Shown here piece by piece: positions 1 through 9,378 of a stretch of DNA of 64,000 bases. Location of the stretch: positions 8,102 through 72,101 of the forward strand of contig JAEZZR010000008.1 of assembly GCA_023418505.1 (NCBI GenBank), read 5' to 3'. Origin of the DNA: Actinomycetes bacterium. Lineage in GTDB: Bacteria > Actinomycetota > Actinomycetes > Mycobacteriales > Mycobacteriaceae. The position numbers and the translations under genes were made by a program. Every line of letters begins with the position of its first letter. Positions within the stretch are counted from its first letter, which is position 1. The notes beneath the pieces were generated by a model that saw only the letters and a program-made list of their open reading frames with translations, was not told the origin of the DNA and ran no database searches.

Positions 1-854
1 AGCTCTAAAATTACTGAATGTGCTTGGCGCCCGTCGATAACATGCGCTGCGCGTACTCCATTGTCTACCGCGTGGACGCAGGATTCCATTTTCGGAATCA
101 TTCCGGCGTCTAGGTTGGGCAGAATATTTCGGAGCTTGTCGACGTCAATCCGCGATACCAACGAGCTTTTATCTGGCCAGTTGGTGTACAGCCCTTCGAC
201 GTTGGTGAGGATCACTAGCCGCTCCGCACCAATCGCTGCTGCCAGGGCACCCGCAGCCGTATCGGCGTTGATGTTAAAGACTTCTCCAGTGTCTTCAATA
301 CCTGGGGCAATCGTAGAGACAACCGGGATCCGCCCGGCATCAATCAGATCCAACAGTGATTCGGCGTTGACTTCCACGATGTCGCCGACCGCGCCAATAT
401 CGGTGAGCTGGCCACCGACAGAGACCAATCGCTTCTGCGCCCGGAACAACCCAGCATCTTCACCCGAGGTACCCACGGCAAACGAGCCATAGTGGTTGAT
501 CATATTGACCAATTCACGGCCTACCTGGCCGAACAACACCATGCGCACAATGTCCATCACTTCCGGAGTTGTCACCCGGAAGCCACCTTTGAATGTGCCT
601 TCGATATTCAGCTTCTTTAGCATCGCTGAAATCTGCGGGCCGCCACCGTGCACCACCACTGGCTTGATGCCCACCGTGCGCAGCAGAACCATGTCCTGGG
701 CGAATGCGCGCTTCAGATTGTCATCCACCATGGCGTTGCCACCGTATTTCACCACCACAATCTTGTCGCGGTGATGCTGCAGCCACGGCAGAGCCTCGGC
801 AAGCACATGTGCCCGCTGTTCGGGCGATAAATCAGAAGTTAATTCATGAACCAT
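1..854 (-). CDS. argB: Acetylglutamate kinase, 3' end outside window
   Basis: Phosphorylates N-acetylglutamate, the second step of arginine synthesis, in the cytoplasm. About 284 codons are open from an ATG at 854 to the left edge with no stop, so the C-terminus is missing. Seen: KYGGN at residues 36-40 (phosphate-binding lysine loop), VVHGGGPQIS about 30 residues later, and FNINADTAAGALAAAI in the C-terminal half, all hallmarks of the amino-acid kinase fold. It follows argJ by 46 nt on the same strand, so it is the third gene of an argC-argJ-argB operon. The ribosome site is weak (GGAAA). In corynebacteria this enzyme is normally arginine-inhibited; that is family knowledge, not seen here. 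Confidence 0.96.
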   Translation of the reverse strand, partial: MVHELTSDLSPEQRAHVLAEALPWLQHHRDKIVVVKYGGNAMVDDNLKRAFAQDMVLLRTVGIKPVVVHGGGPQISAMLKKLNIEGTFKGGFRVTTPEVMDIVRMVLFGQVGRELVNMINHYGSFAVGTSGEDAGLFRAQKRLVSVGGQLTDIGAVGDIVEVNAESLLDLIDAGRIPVVSTIAPGIEDTGEVFNINADTAAGALAAAIGAERLVILTNVEGLYTNWPDKSSLVSRIDVDKLRNILPNLDAGMIPKMESCVHAVDNGVRAAHVIDGRQAHSVILE

Positions 855-900
855 GGGTTTCCATCTGCCTCTTTGCTGCGAAATTTGCTCGGGAAAATTT

Positions 901-2145
901 TTAAGTGGAGTACGCCGAATTGATCTCAACATAATCGTGCGACAAATCCGTCGTACGCACCGTGGCCTCTTCCAGATTTCCGGTACCGAGATCCACTTCC
1001 ACCGCAATATCACTGCCGCTGAGATCCACGTCGCGAGCATCCGGCGTACCACCGGTATCCCGGCAGACCACATGACCGTTAAACGCCACCGTAATGTGTT
1101 CCGGATCCATCTCGACGGGAGCCATCCCCACCGCGGCAAGCACACGTCCCCAGTTTGGATCCGAGCCAAACATCGCGCATTTGAACAGGTTGTCGCGACC
1201 AATAATCCGTGCCGCTTCGAGAGCTTGCTCCGCACCACCTGTGCCACGCACGGTGATAGAGACGCGCTTGGTCACGCCCTCGGCATCGGATTGCATTTGA
1301 CGCGCGATGGAATCGCACACCGCCAACACCGCACTGTTGAGCTCTTCTTGCGACGGGGTTGTTCCGCTGGCTCCCGACGCCATTAGCAACACAGTGTCAT
1401 TAGTAGAGGTGGAACCATCGATATCCAAGCGATTGAAAGTCACTTCGCTGGCTTGGGCGATCGCCTCGTGCGCCATCTCCGCAGTGATATCTGCATCCGT
1501 GGTGATGATTCCCAGCATGGTAGCTAACGACGGGCTGATCATCCCGACGCCCTTGCCCATCGCGCCCACCGTGAATCCATCACCTTCGAAGATGGCTTCT
1601 TTGGCCACGAGGTCGGTGGTCATGATGGCCGTAGCTGCTGCGGTAGCGTGTTCGGCGGTAGTGCCAGTCTGCGAAACAATCTGGTCGATGCCATCAGCGA
1701 TGATTTGCATTGGCAGCCGATCGCCAATCAGACCAGTAGAACAGACTGCGATATCTGTAGGTGCCACATCAAGCAGCTGTGCGAGTTGTTCACATTCCGC
1801 AAGAGCATCGTTGATACCTGGCTGGCCATTGCACGCATTCGCATTACCGGAGTTCAACAGCACGGCGCTGATTTGGCCGTCGGCAAGGTGCTGCTTCGTG
1901 ACCGTCACTGGAGCAGCTTGGACTCGGTTGCGGGTAAAGACTGCCGCTGCAGTCTGCTTCGGGCCTTGATTTAATACGAGAGCAAGATCTGGTTTGCCCG
2001 AGGCTTTAATCCCCGCCACGATGCCGGCAGCACTAAAACCTGCTGGCGCACACACGCCACCGCCGCCACCAGTGCTGGCACCGCGGCCAACCGTGACAGC
2101 ACCCTCTTTTTCCGTAGCTTCGCTATGAGCTTTATTCGGCTGCAT
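901..2145 (-). CDS. argJ: Glutamate N-acetyltransferase / amino-acid N-acetyltransferase ArgJ
   Basis: Recycles the acetyl group from acetylornithine to glutamate, closing the cyclic arginine pathway. 414 residues. The precursor cleaves itself into two subunits at an Ala-Thr bond; the matching site SLATMLGIITTD lies near residues 206-217, with Thr209 as nucleophile. The usual family start (GGVTAPxGF) appears at about residue 28 as GGGVCAPAGF, so this protein has an unusual leader of about 27 residues with a run of five glycines. The ATG at 2145 is preceded by AGGAGG at ideal spacing, which supports the long form. Lies 60 nt after argC. Confidence 0.96.
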   Translation of the reverse strand: MQPNKAHSEATEKEGAVTVGRGASTGGGGGVCAPAGFSAAGIVAGIKASGKPDLALVLNQGPKQTAAAVFTRNRVQAAPVTVTKQHLADGQISAVLLNSGNANACNGQPGINDALAECEQLAQLLDVAPTDIAVCSTGLIGDRLPMQIIADGIDQIVSQTGTTAEHATAAATAIMTTDLVAKEAIFEGDGFTVGAMGKGVGMISPSLATMLGIITTDADITAEMAHEAIAQASEVTFNRLDIDGSTSTNDTVLLMASGASGTTPSQEELNSAVLAVCDSIARQMQSDAEGVTKRVSITVRGTGGAEQALEAARIIGRDNLFKCAMFGSDPNWGRVLAAVGMAPVEMDPEHITVAFNGHVVCRDTGGTPDARDVDLSGSDIAVEVDLGTGNLEEATVRTTDLSHDYVEINSAYST

Positions 2146-2205
2146 CGGTGTTCCTCCTGGTGGATAGTTGATTCGGGGGCTAGCTAATTAGGGGATTAAC
2201 TTGTT

Positions 2206-3288
2206 CTACGGAGCTACGCCAACCAGTGGCAAGCCTGCAGTTTCCTCCACGCAGCGAATAATATTCAGACATTGCACTGCAGCACCGGCAGTACCTTTAG
2301 TCAGATTGTCGATCGCTGCGGTGATTAGCAGCAGCCCAGCTTGGGCATCGACCTCTACTTGCAGTTGCACCATATTGGCACCGACGACGGAAGCAGTCTG
2401 CGGCTGTTGCCCGTCGGCAAGCACGTGAACGAAAGGTTCTTCAGCGTAGGCATGCCGGTAGGCGTCGCGGGCTTGTGCCGAGGTGAGATTCGGATCCGCC
2501 AGTGGAGCTGTCACCGTAGTAAGGATGCCGCGCGCCGTTGGCGCGAGCACCGGAGTGAAGCTAACCGTGAAATCTTTGCCGTCGCCCAAGGGCGAAAGAT
2601 TCTGAATAAATTCCGCCAGATGACGGTGTTTACCAGCAGTGTTATAGGCCTTGATATTTCCCATCACTTCAGAGCCCAGCAGTGAAACTGCAGGCTTCTT
2701 CCCCGCTCCCGAAGTACCAGAGATAGAAACCACGTTCAGCTTCGGCTCGATCAAACCTGCTGCTAGAGCTGGTGCGATGGCAATGGAGCCGCCGGTTGGG
2801 AAACATCCCGGCACGGCAATGCGTGTGGTCTGAGCAATGGCTTCGCGGGACTGCAGTGGCTGCATTTCCCCTGCTTGCAGTAACTCTGGCAGACCGTAAA
2901 CCCAGGTGCCTTGGTGTTCGGTGCCATAAAAGTGCTGCCAGGCTGCGGCGTCTTTCAGCCGAAAGTCTGCACCACAATCGATGATGATGGTGCTTTCCGG
3001 TAGCTGCTGAGCAATCTCTGCTGAATGTCCATGTGGCAACGCCAGGAAAACAGCGTCGTGGCCACGCAGCGTCTCGGCTGAGGTTTCCTGGATCTGGCGC
3101 TCAGCTAGAGGCGTAAGGTGTGGCATCAGTTCTGCCACGGAAGCTCCGGCATTAGAACCACCGGTTAAAGCACCGATGGAAAGCTTGCCGGACTGATAAT
3201 CCGGATGAGCCAACAGCAGACGCAGGATCTCGGATCCGGCGTATCCGGTGGCTCCAGCAACAGCTACGGAAAAAGTCATAGCTTGCAT
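2206..3288 (-). CDS. argC: N-acetyl-gamma-glutamyl-phosphate reductase
   Basis: NADPH-dependent reduction of N-acetylglutamyl-phosphate, third step of arginine synthesis. 360 residues, normal for the family. Rossmann motif GATGYAGSE lies near residues 12-20 and the catalytic cysteine is in VPGCFPTGG (Cys162). Two in-frame ATGs compete (residues 1 and 4); neither has a strong ribosome site, the first having only GTAGGG upstream. First gene of the arg operon, starting 32 nt after the pheT stop; a TGAAT/ATTCA palindrome cluster fills that gap. Confidence 0.96.
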   Translation of the reverse strand: MQAMTFSVAVAGATGYAGSEILRLLLAHPDYQSGKLSIGALTGGSNAGASVAELMPHLTPLAERQIQETSAETLRGHDAVFLALPHGHSAEIAQQLPESTIIIDCGADFRLKDAAAWQHFYGTEHQGTWVYGLPELLQAGEMQPLQSREAIAQTTRIAVPGCFPTGGSIAIAPALAAGLIEPKLNVVSISGTSGAGKKPAVSLLGSEVMGNIKAYNTAGKHRHLAEFIQNLSPLGDGKDFTVSFTPVLAPTARGILTTVTAPLADPNLTSAQARDAYRHAYAEEPFVHVLADGQQPQTASVVGANMVQLQVEVDAQAGLLLITAAIDNLTKGTAGAAVQCLNIIRCVEETAGLPLVGVAP

Positions 3289-3298
3289 TCAACCCTAC

Positions 3299-3324
3299 TA
3301 TTCAGTTGAATGCAAAATATTCAC
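3299..3324. promoter_or_regulatory. Candidate ArgR operator between pheT and argC
   Basis: Three half-sites of the ARG-box type sit in 24 bp: ATTCA (3300-3304), TGAAT (3307-3311) and ATTCA (3319-3323), in inverted orientation and directly upstream of argC. ArgR-family boxes are built from TGAAT/ATTCA arms. The spacings here (2 and 7 nt) differ from the usual 4 nt, so this is only a candidate. It overlaps the pheT stop codon. Confidence 0.4.
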
Positions 3325-5822
3325 CGGAGTTCGGCTCCATGGCGCTGCTTAGCAAGTTCGATTGCCTGCAAGCGTGCTTCCGAAGCTTCCTCTTCCGTCA
3401 AAGTGCGATCGAGTGCACGGAAGCGCAGCGAGAAGGTCAGCGAACGACGCTCCTCGCCGAGTGCTTCCGAACGGTAGACGTCGAAAATGCGAATCGATTC
3501 CAGCAACTCGCCAGCGCCTTCACGCAGCGTGGCTTCGACATCGGCTGCTGCCACTTGGTTCGAAACCACAACAGCAACATCCTGGTGTACAGCCGGGAAT
3601 GGGCTGAGCACTGGTGCCGGCAGATTCTCCTGGTACGGCATCGCGTCCAGATCCAACTCCATCGCGCAGGTGCGCTCTGGCAGTCCCAGCTGCTTGCATA
3701 CCTGTGGATGCAACTCGCCAGCGTGGCCAACTACTACTCCGTCGATGGAGAATTCAGCGCAGCGTCCTGGGTGCCATGGCAAGTACTCCACGCCACGCAC
3801 GGTGAGTTCAACACCAGCGGCGCGGGCGACTACATGTGCCGCTTCGATAGCGTCGACAGCTTCGAAGTTCCGACCCGCACTCCACGGGGTTACCAGTTCC
3901 TTCAAACCGGTTGCCACCACGGCTACATGCAGTGGCTGCTGTGGCAAGGAATCCTTCACCGCAGTTAATTCTTCGGCTGCTGGCAGGCCAGCTACCGATG
4001 GCATCGGCGAGAATCCATCCCCGTGAGCGAATGCCACTTGTGCCACACCGTAGAGCGAAATATCCACTTGACCGCGGGCAACATTGCGCTTCAAAGAATC
4101 CAACATCGCTGGCAGTAAGGTTGTACCCAGCTGTGCTGCCTGTGATTCCAAAGGATTAATGATCTTTACCGTCTGGCGACGCGGATCATCTTTGGCCAAT
4201 CCCCACTGATCGAAAACCTCATTAGAGGTAAACGGCGTTGGGATGATCTCTAGGTAACCGGCATGTGCCAAGGCATGTCCAACCTGACGACGACGCAACT
4301 GCCGTGCCGACAAACCATGGCCTGCTGGTGCTACTGGCAGGATGCTTGGAATGTCCTCCAAGCCCTCCAGGCGCAAAACCTCTTCGACTAGGTCTGCTGG
4401 CATGGTCAAATCTGGCCGCCAGGTTGGTGGGGTTACTAGTAGCTGCGCGCGATCCTCTGCATTACGTTCTACTTGGCAGCCCACCTCTTCCAGGCGAGCA
4501 ATAACGGTCTCTTCGGCATAATCCACACCAGCAACTTCGCCTGGGCGATGCACCGACATAGCAATTGGCTTCGGCTGCGCTACCTCACCGATCACGGTAC
4601 GAGAACCACTTACCTGGCCACCGGCGATCTGCTGCAACAACTGGCAGGCAAGTTCTAGAGCCGGTTCCACCAAAGCCGGATCGACGCCACGCTCGAAACG
4701 TCGAGAAGCTTCCGAGGAGATCTTGTGGCGACGTCCGGTGCGGAACACGCGCAACGGCGACCACTGAGCTGCTTCGAAAACCACGTCTACGGTGGAATCG
4801 CTAATCTCGCTGGTCGAGCCACCCATAACGCCAGCCAGAGACTGCACGCCGTTGTCGTCGCAGATCACCACATCTTCCGGATCAAGGGTACGTTCTACGT
4901 GATCCAAGGTGGTGAGCTTCTCACCCTGACGGGCACTGCGCACTACCAGCGAACCCGCAATCGCCGACGCATCGAACGCGTGCATCGGCTGGCCAGTCAG
5001 CAGCATCACGTAGTTCGTAATATCGGTAGGCACGTTTACTGGGCGCTGACCAGCCAACATCAACCGACGGCGCATCCAGAATGGCGTCTTGGCTTCCGGA
5101 TCAATGCCGGTTACAGTGCGCAGACCGAAGCGCGCGCACTCGGCGTCATCGTGGACGTCAACGTTCAGCGCCGCGCCGGCGGTTTCTGAAGCAGCAGTCT
5201 CGGCCGCAACCTCCGCTACCGGATCCACAAATGGCAGATCGAAAGCGGAACAGATTTCGCGGCCTAAACCGCGCAAGCTGAGTGCGTAGCCACGGTCTGG
5301 GGTGATGTTGACCTCGAAGATTTCGTCGTCAAGCCCCAAAAATTCGCGCGCATCTTCTCCTGGTGCCCCAGCATCGGAACCCAGCGTCAAAATGCCGGCG
5401 GCCGAATCGGTCAGACCAAGCTCTGCTTCAGAGCAAATCATGCCTTCGGATACCTTGCCGTAGGTCTTACGTGCAGAAATCGCGAAGTTTCCAGGCAGAA
5501 CCGTACCGGGAAGTGCAACGACCACGGTATCGCCCACCGCAAAATTGCGCGCACCACAAATGATGTTCTGCAATTCGCCGGAACCATTCGCATCGCCCAC
5601 GTTGACCTGACAGTAACGGATGGGCTTTTTAAATTCGGTGAGCTCTTCGATGGCTTCGACCCGGCCGAACACAAGCGGACCGGTGGTTTCTGGCACCGGC
5701 TCGTGGCCTTCAGTTTCGAAGCCTACGGATACGAAACCATCATCCAACTGCGCTGGGGTTACAGACCAACCTGGGGTACCTGCGGCAACAACGTCGGTGA
5801 TCCACGACTGAGGAACAAACAC
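3321..5822 (-). CDS. pheT: Phenylalanyl-tRNA synthetase beta subunit
   Basis: Beta subunit of the alpha2-beta2 synthetase that charges tRNA-Phe. 833 residues, full length. Domains in order: N-terminal segment, EMAP-like tRNA-binding domain (about 45-160, with FAVGDTVVVALPGTVLPGN), B3/B4 editing region (about 215-390), B5 domain (about 415-480), synthetase core-like domain, and FDX-ACB anticodon-binding domain at the C-terminus (from about 740, LSPFPAVHQDVAVVV). Start is GTG at 5822, six bases after AGGAG. Follows pheS by 30 nt and is certainly co-transcribed with it. Confidence 0.97.
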   Translation of the reverse strand: MFVPQSWITDVVAAGTPGWSVTPAQLDDGFVSVGFETEGHEPVPETTGPLVFGRVEAIEELTEFKKPIRYCQVNVGDANGSGELQNIICGARNFAVGDTVVVALPGTVLPGNFAISARKTYGKVSEGMICSEAELGLTDSAAGILTLGSDAGAPGEDAREFLGLDDEIFEVNITPDRGYALSLRGLGREICSAFDLPFVDPVAEVAAETAASETAGAALNVDVHDDAECARFGLRTVTGIDPEAKTPFWMRRRLMLAGQRPVNVPTDITNYVMLLTGQPMHAFDASAIAGSLVVRSARQGEKLTTLDHVERTLDPEDVVICDDNGVQSLAGVMGGSTSEISDSTVDVVFEAAQWSPLRVFRTGRRHKISSEASRRFERGVDPALVEPALELACQLLQQIAGGQVSGSRTVIGEVAQPKPIAMSVHRPGEVAGVDYAEETVIARLEEVGCQVERNAEDRAQLLVTPPTWRPDLTMPADLVEEVLRLEGLEDIPSILPVAPAGHGLSARQLRRRQVGHALAHAGYLEIIPTPFTSNEVFDQWGLAKDDPRRQTVKIINPLESQAAQLGTTLLPAMLDSLKRNVARGQVDISLYGVAQVAFAHGDGFSPMPSVAGLPAAEELTAVKDSLPQQPLHVAVVATGLKELVTPWSAGRNFEAVDAIEAAHVVARAAGVELTVRGVEYLPWHPGRCAEFSIDGVVVGHAGELHPQVCKQLGLPERTCAMELDLDAMPYQENLPAPVLSPFPAVHQDVAVVVSNQVAAADVEATLREGAGELLESIRIFDVYRSEALGEERRSLTFSLRFRALDRTLTEEEASEARLQAIELAKQRHGAELR

Positions 5823-5852
5823 AACAGACTCCTAAATAAGTTTGAAAGACGA

Positions 5853-6896
5853 TTAACCGCGGATACCGAAAGGCTGGGTGAAGCGAACGTCGCCCTCCAC
5901 CATGTCGCGCATATCGGAAAGGCCGTTACGGAACTGCAGGGTGCGCTCCAAGCCCATGCCAAAAGCAAAGCCGGAGTATTCCTCTGGGTCAATGCCACAG
6001 GCGCGCAGCACATTTGGGTTGACCATGCCGCAACCGCCCCATTCGATCCAGCCAGCGCCGCCCTTCTTATTTGGGAACCAGACGTCTACTTCTGCTGATG
6101 GTTCGGTAAACGGGAAGTAGTTCGCACGCATGCGGGTTTTGGTCTCTGGCCCAAATAGTGCCTTGGCCATGTGATCCAAGGTGCCGCGCAGGTGCCCCAT
6201 CGTCAGGCCTTTATCCACCGCTAGGCCTTCTACCTGGTGGAACACTGGGGTGTGGGTGGCGTCGAGCTCGTCAGTACGGAAGGTACGGCCTGGGCAAATT
6301 ACATAGATCGGCAGCTGCCGTTCCTGCATCGTGCGGATCTGCACCGGCGACGTATGGGTACGCAGCACCTGCTTCGACCCTTCAGGTGCCACATGGAACG
6401 TATCCTGCAACGTACGCGCAGGGTGATCGGGCAGGAAGTTCAGCGCATCGAAATTAAAGTACTCCGCTTCAACTTCCGGGCCTTCAGCAATCTCCCACCC
6501 CATGCCAACGAAAATATCGCCGATCTGCTCACTGAGGATCGTAATTGGGTGCATGCCACCCCGCTGCGACCGCACGGCAGAAACAGTAACGTCGATTTTC
6601 TCTGCTGCTAGACGACGTTTATTCTCTTCTTCTTCCAAAATCGCAAGGCGTTGGCCGTAGGCTTTTTCGACCTTGCCACGTGCCATATTCACGCGCCGGC
6701 CAGCATCTTTACGATCTTGCTTTGGAATCGAGCCCAACGCACGACGTGCTTGTGGAATCGGAGCCTCATCACCAAGGTGGCTACGGCGAGCTTCAGTGAG
6801 CTCCGCCAGGGTGGTGGCTGCTTCAAATGCAGCTACAGCGTTGTCGGCAGCTTGCGCTAACGCTTGTTCTGTTAACTGCTCCGATATATCCGTCAC
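5853..6896 (-). CDS. pheS: Phenylalanyl-tRNA synthetase alpha subunit
   Basis: Catalytic subunit of phenylalanyl-tRNA synthetase. 347 residues. An N-terminal coiled-coil arm (to about residue 95) precedes the class II core: HPARTLQDTFHV (motif 1 area), FRTDELDATHTPVFHQ (motif 2) and GFAFGMGLERTLQF (motif 3). Start is GTG at 6896 with GGGA about 7 nt upstream. It lies 77 nt after the rRNA methyltransferase gene. No tRNA-Phe attenuator or T-box-like leader is evident in that 77 nt; a direct repeat CTCATACGTT occurs twice there. Confidence 0.97.
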   Translation of the reverse strand: MTDISEQLTEQALAQAADNAVAAFEAATTLAELTEARRSHLGDEAPIPQARRALGSIPKQDRKDAGRRVNMARGKVEKAYGQRLAILEEEENKRRLAAEKIDVTVSAVRSQRGGMHPITILSEQIGDIFVGMGWEIAEGPEVEAEYFNFDALNFLPDHPARTLQDTFHVAPEGSKQVLRTHTSPVQIRTMQERQLPIYVICPGRTFRTDELDATHTPVFHQVEGLAVDKGLTMGHLRGTLDHMAKALFGPETKTRMRANYFPFTEPSAEVDVWFPNKKGGAGWIEWGGCGMVNPNVLRACGIDPEEYSGFAFGMGLERTLQFRNGLSDMRDMVEGDVRFTQPFGIRG

Positions 6897-6973
6897 TGTT
6901 GTCCCAATCTAGAAAGAAGAATTGAAGAATTGTTAGAAGATTATTTACCGTTTTACGGTCTCATACGTTGGAC

Positions 6974-7870
6974 TCATACGTTACTGCATGAGCCGGATTT
7001 ACCGCGTGCGGTCTCCCACAAGCAAATAGCGGCAGCGGTAGCCAGGTTCAACGATTCGGCGGTGCCCACAATCGGAATCGAGACGCGCACCGCATCCAGC
7101 TGTTGCTCTTCGACCGCCTGCAAGACTTCCTCAGTTAAACCATGGGCTTCATTGCCGAACACCCAGGCCACTGGTTTCGCTGGTAACTCCTGATACGACA
7201 GGGAAACCGAACCATCCAACGTCGTAAGCAAGGCAGTAATCTCGGCACCAGCCAACTGGCTGAACACCGCGCGGAAGTCTGGATCTCGTGCCACGGGCAC
7301 GCCAAAGATCGAACCAGCGGAAGAGCGCACCACTTTCGCGCCCACCGGATCGACACTATCGCCGGTAAACACCACTCCAGCAGCACCCAAGGCGTCGGTC
7401 AGCCGAATCAATGTGCCGGCATTGCCCGGATCCTGACAATCAACTGCCACCACCACCGGACGCGCTGGCGAAGAATTAGCTAGCACGCTAGCGACGTCGT
7501 TAAGCACTACGGCTGTATCACACACGGCGAACAAACCCGTGGAAGTGACGGTATCGGCCAAGGCGCTAACGGCGGATTCGTCGATGAGATTTAGCTCGAG
7601 AGCACCGTGCGAACCCTCAGTCACAGCATCACCCGTGCCACTAGCCGCCACTTCCAACTGCGCGCGATACTGCTGCCATGCCAGCTCCGTGGCAAAGATC
7701 TGCCGCACCGCACCGCTGCGCACGGCAGCTTCTACCGAGTTAATGCCCTCTGCGAGGAAAGTACCAGTCTTCTTACGCGCGCGAGCCCGATGCAGCTTAG
7801 ATGCAGCAACGACCCGCGGTGTCTTCGCAGTGAAAACACCAGCGGGTCGAAAAAGATTCTGCTCAACCAT
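6974..7870 (-). CDS. SpoU-family RNA 2'-O-methyltransferase
   Basis: SAM-dependent ribose methyltransferase of the SPOUT (TrmH/TsnR-like) class, probably acting on rRNA or tRNA. 298 residues. The N-terminal part (about 20-100) resembles the SpoU substrate-binding domain. The C-terminal part has the three SPOUT motifs: DCQDPGNAGTLIRLTDA (motif 1), VFGNEAHGLTEEV (motif 2) and IPIVGTAESLNLATAAA (motif 3), which form the SAM-binding trefoil knot. It sits between rplT and pheS, its usual neighbourhood in this genus. No clear ribosome site is seen before the ATG at 7870. The exact RNA target is unknown. Confidence 0.9.
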   Translation of the reverse strand: MVEQNLFRPAGVFTAKTPRVVAASKLHRARARKKTGTFLAEGINSVEAAVRSGAVRQIFATELAWQQYRAQLEVAASGTGDAVTEGSHGALELNLIDESAVSALADTVTSTGLFAVCDTAVVLNDVASVLANSSPARPVVVAVDCQDPGNAGTLIRLTDALGAAGVVFTGDSVDPVGAKVVRSSAGSIFGVPVARDPDFRAVFSQLAGAEITALLTTLDGSVSLSYQELPAKPVAWVFGNEAHGLTEEVLQAVEEQQLDAVRVSIPIVGTAESLNLATAAAICLWETARGKSGSCSNV

Positions 7871-7909
7871 AAATCAGCTGTAAAAACTAGCTAGAAAATT
7901 GTGGAGTGT

Positions 7910-8290
7910 TTACGCAGCTGGAGCGTTAACATCCTCTGGCAGAGCGTTCTTTGCAGCCTGTACCAAAGCAGCGAATGCAGCCTGGTCAGATACAGCCAAC
8001 TCAGCCAGGTTCTTGCGGTCCACCTCGATGCCTGCAGCGTGCAGACCCTGGATGAAGCGGTTGTAGGTCATACCTTCTGCGCGTGCAGCAGCGTTAATAC
8101 GCTGGATCCACAAACGGCGGAACTGACCCTTGCGAGCGCGACGATCGCGGAACTCGTAGGTCTTGGAGTGGAGCATCTGCTCCTTCGCCTTGCGGTACAG
8201 GCGGGAGCGCTGGCCACGGTAACCCTTAGCGGAGTTGAGTACTTCGCGACGCTTCTTCTTGGCATTAACCGAACGCTTTACACGTGCCAC
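7910..8290 (-). CDS. rplT: 50S ribosomal protein L20
   Basis: Early-assembly protein of the large ribosomal subunit that binds 23S rRNA. 126 residues; the strongly basic N-terminal helix (MARVKRSVNAKKKRR) and the following region (YRGQRSRLYRKAKEQ) are diagnostic. Start is GTG at 8290 after GGAAGGT. Third gene of infC-rpmI-rplT, 48 nt after rpmI. In other bacteria L20 can repress this operon by binding the leader; nothing in the sequence proves that here. Confidence 0.97.
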   Translation of the reverse strand: MARVKRSVNAKKKRREVLNSAKGYRGQRSRLYRKAKEQMLHSKTYEFRDRRARKGQFRRLWIQRINAAARAEGMTYNRFIQGLHAAGIEVDRKNLAELAVSDQAAFAALVQAAKNALPEDVNAPAA

Positions 8291-8338
8291 GGTGATACCT
8301 TCCTTAAAATATTTGAAACTTGAATTGTGTTAAAAGAA

Positions 8339-8533
8339 TTAAGCCTTGCCCAGGAGGCGCTTCACGCGCTTCTGATCAGCCTTGGCAACATCCACGGTGC
8401 CCTTCAGGCGACGGGTACGGGTGGAAGGCTTACCTTCCAACAGGTGGCGGCGGTTAGCCTGTTCGCGGCGCAACCGACCTTTGCCGGTAACCTTGATGCG
8501 CTTAGCGGTGCCCTTGTGGGTCTTCTGCTTCAT
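8339..8533 (-). CDS. rpmI: 50S ribosomal protein L35
   Basis: Small basic protein of the large ribosomal subunit. 64 residues, standard length, beginning MKQKTHKGTAKRIKVTGKG and ending KRLLGKA, as in the family. Lies 15 nt after infC and 48 nt before rplT in the conserved infC-rpmI-rplT operon. Confidence 0.97.
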   Translation of the reverse strand: MKQKTHKGTAKRIKVTGKGRLRREQANRRHLLEGKPSTRTRRLKGTVDVAKADQKRVKRLLGKA

Positions 8534-8548
8534 AATTAATCAACAACC

Positions 8549-9073
<525 letters not shown>

Positions 9074-9077
9074 GTGG

Positions 9078-9083
9078 CCTCCT
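9078..9083 (-). promoter_or_regulatory. Ribosome binding site that sets the infC start
   Basis: A perfect AGGAGG on the minus strand, followed by CCAC and then ATC. It is the only strong Shine-Dalgarno near the infC start and decides in favour of the ATC codon at 9073. Confidence 0.75.
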
Positions 9084-9144
9084 AGGTCGATTTTCAACAA
9101 TCTCTCAACTCGAACCGCCAACTGCGGCGAGGAGAAAACCTAGG

Positions 9145-9150
9145 ATCATA
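9145..9150 (-). promoter_or_regulatory. Candidate -10 box of the infC operon
   Basis: TATGAT on the minus strand, about 70 nt upstream of the ATC start; no good -35 is seen 17 nt further up. It would give a leader of about 65 nt. The whole gap 9074-9378 holds only this leader and the promoter of the divergent oxidase gene. A further hairpin-capable segment (CGGGG...CCCCG) lies near 9273-9293. Confidence 0.35.
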
Positions 9151-9378
9151 GGCGACCGCGAATCCAAGCTGCATCACAGCCCTGGCAATCGCGACCTCAT
9201 ACCTTTTACAAAGTGTTCAACCCTGGCGCCTAAAATCAGCTCCTGAGGGTGGGATCCTGTTAATTGGTTCCTCTTCGCTGCTCGGGGCTTTAAATAAACC
9301 CCGGCGGTTGCTGAAAGGACTTTAGCATGTAGCCGGGGGATTTCCAACTTATCCCTATGGTTCCTACACTTAAGCTTC

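Noticed and set aside
6897..6973. Possible attenuator ahead of pheS
   Set aside because: Only a 10-bp direct repeat and a 5-bp hairpin; no leader peptide with Phe codons and no T-box or terminator structure.
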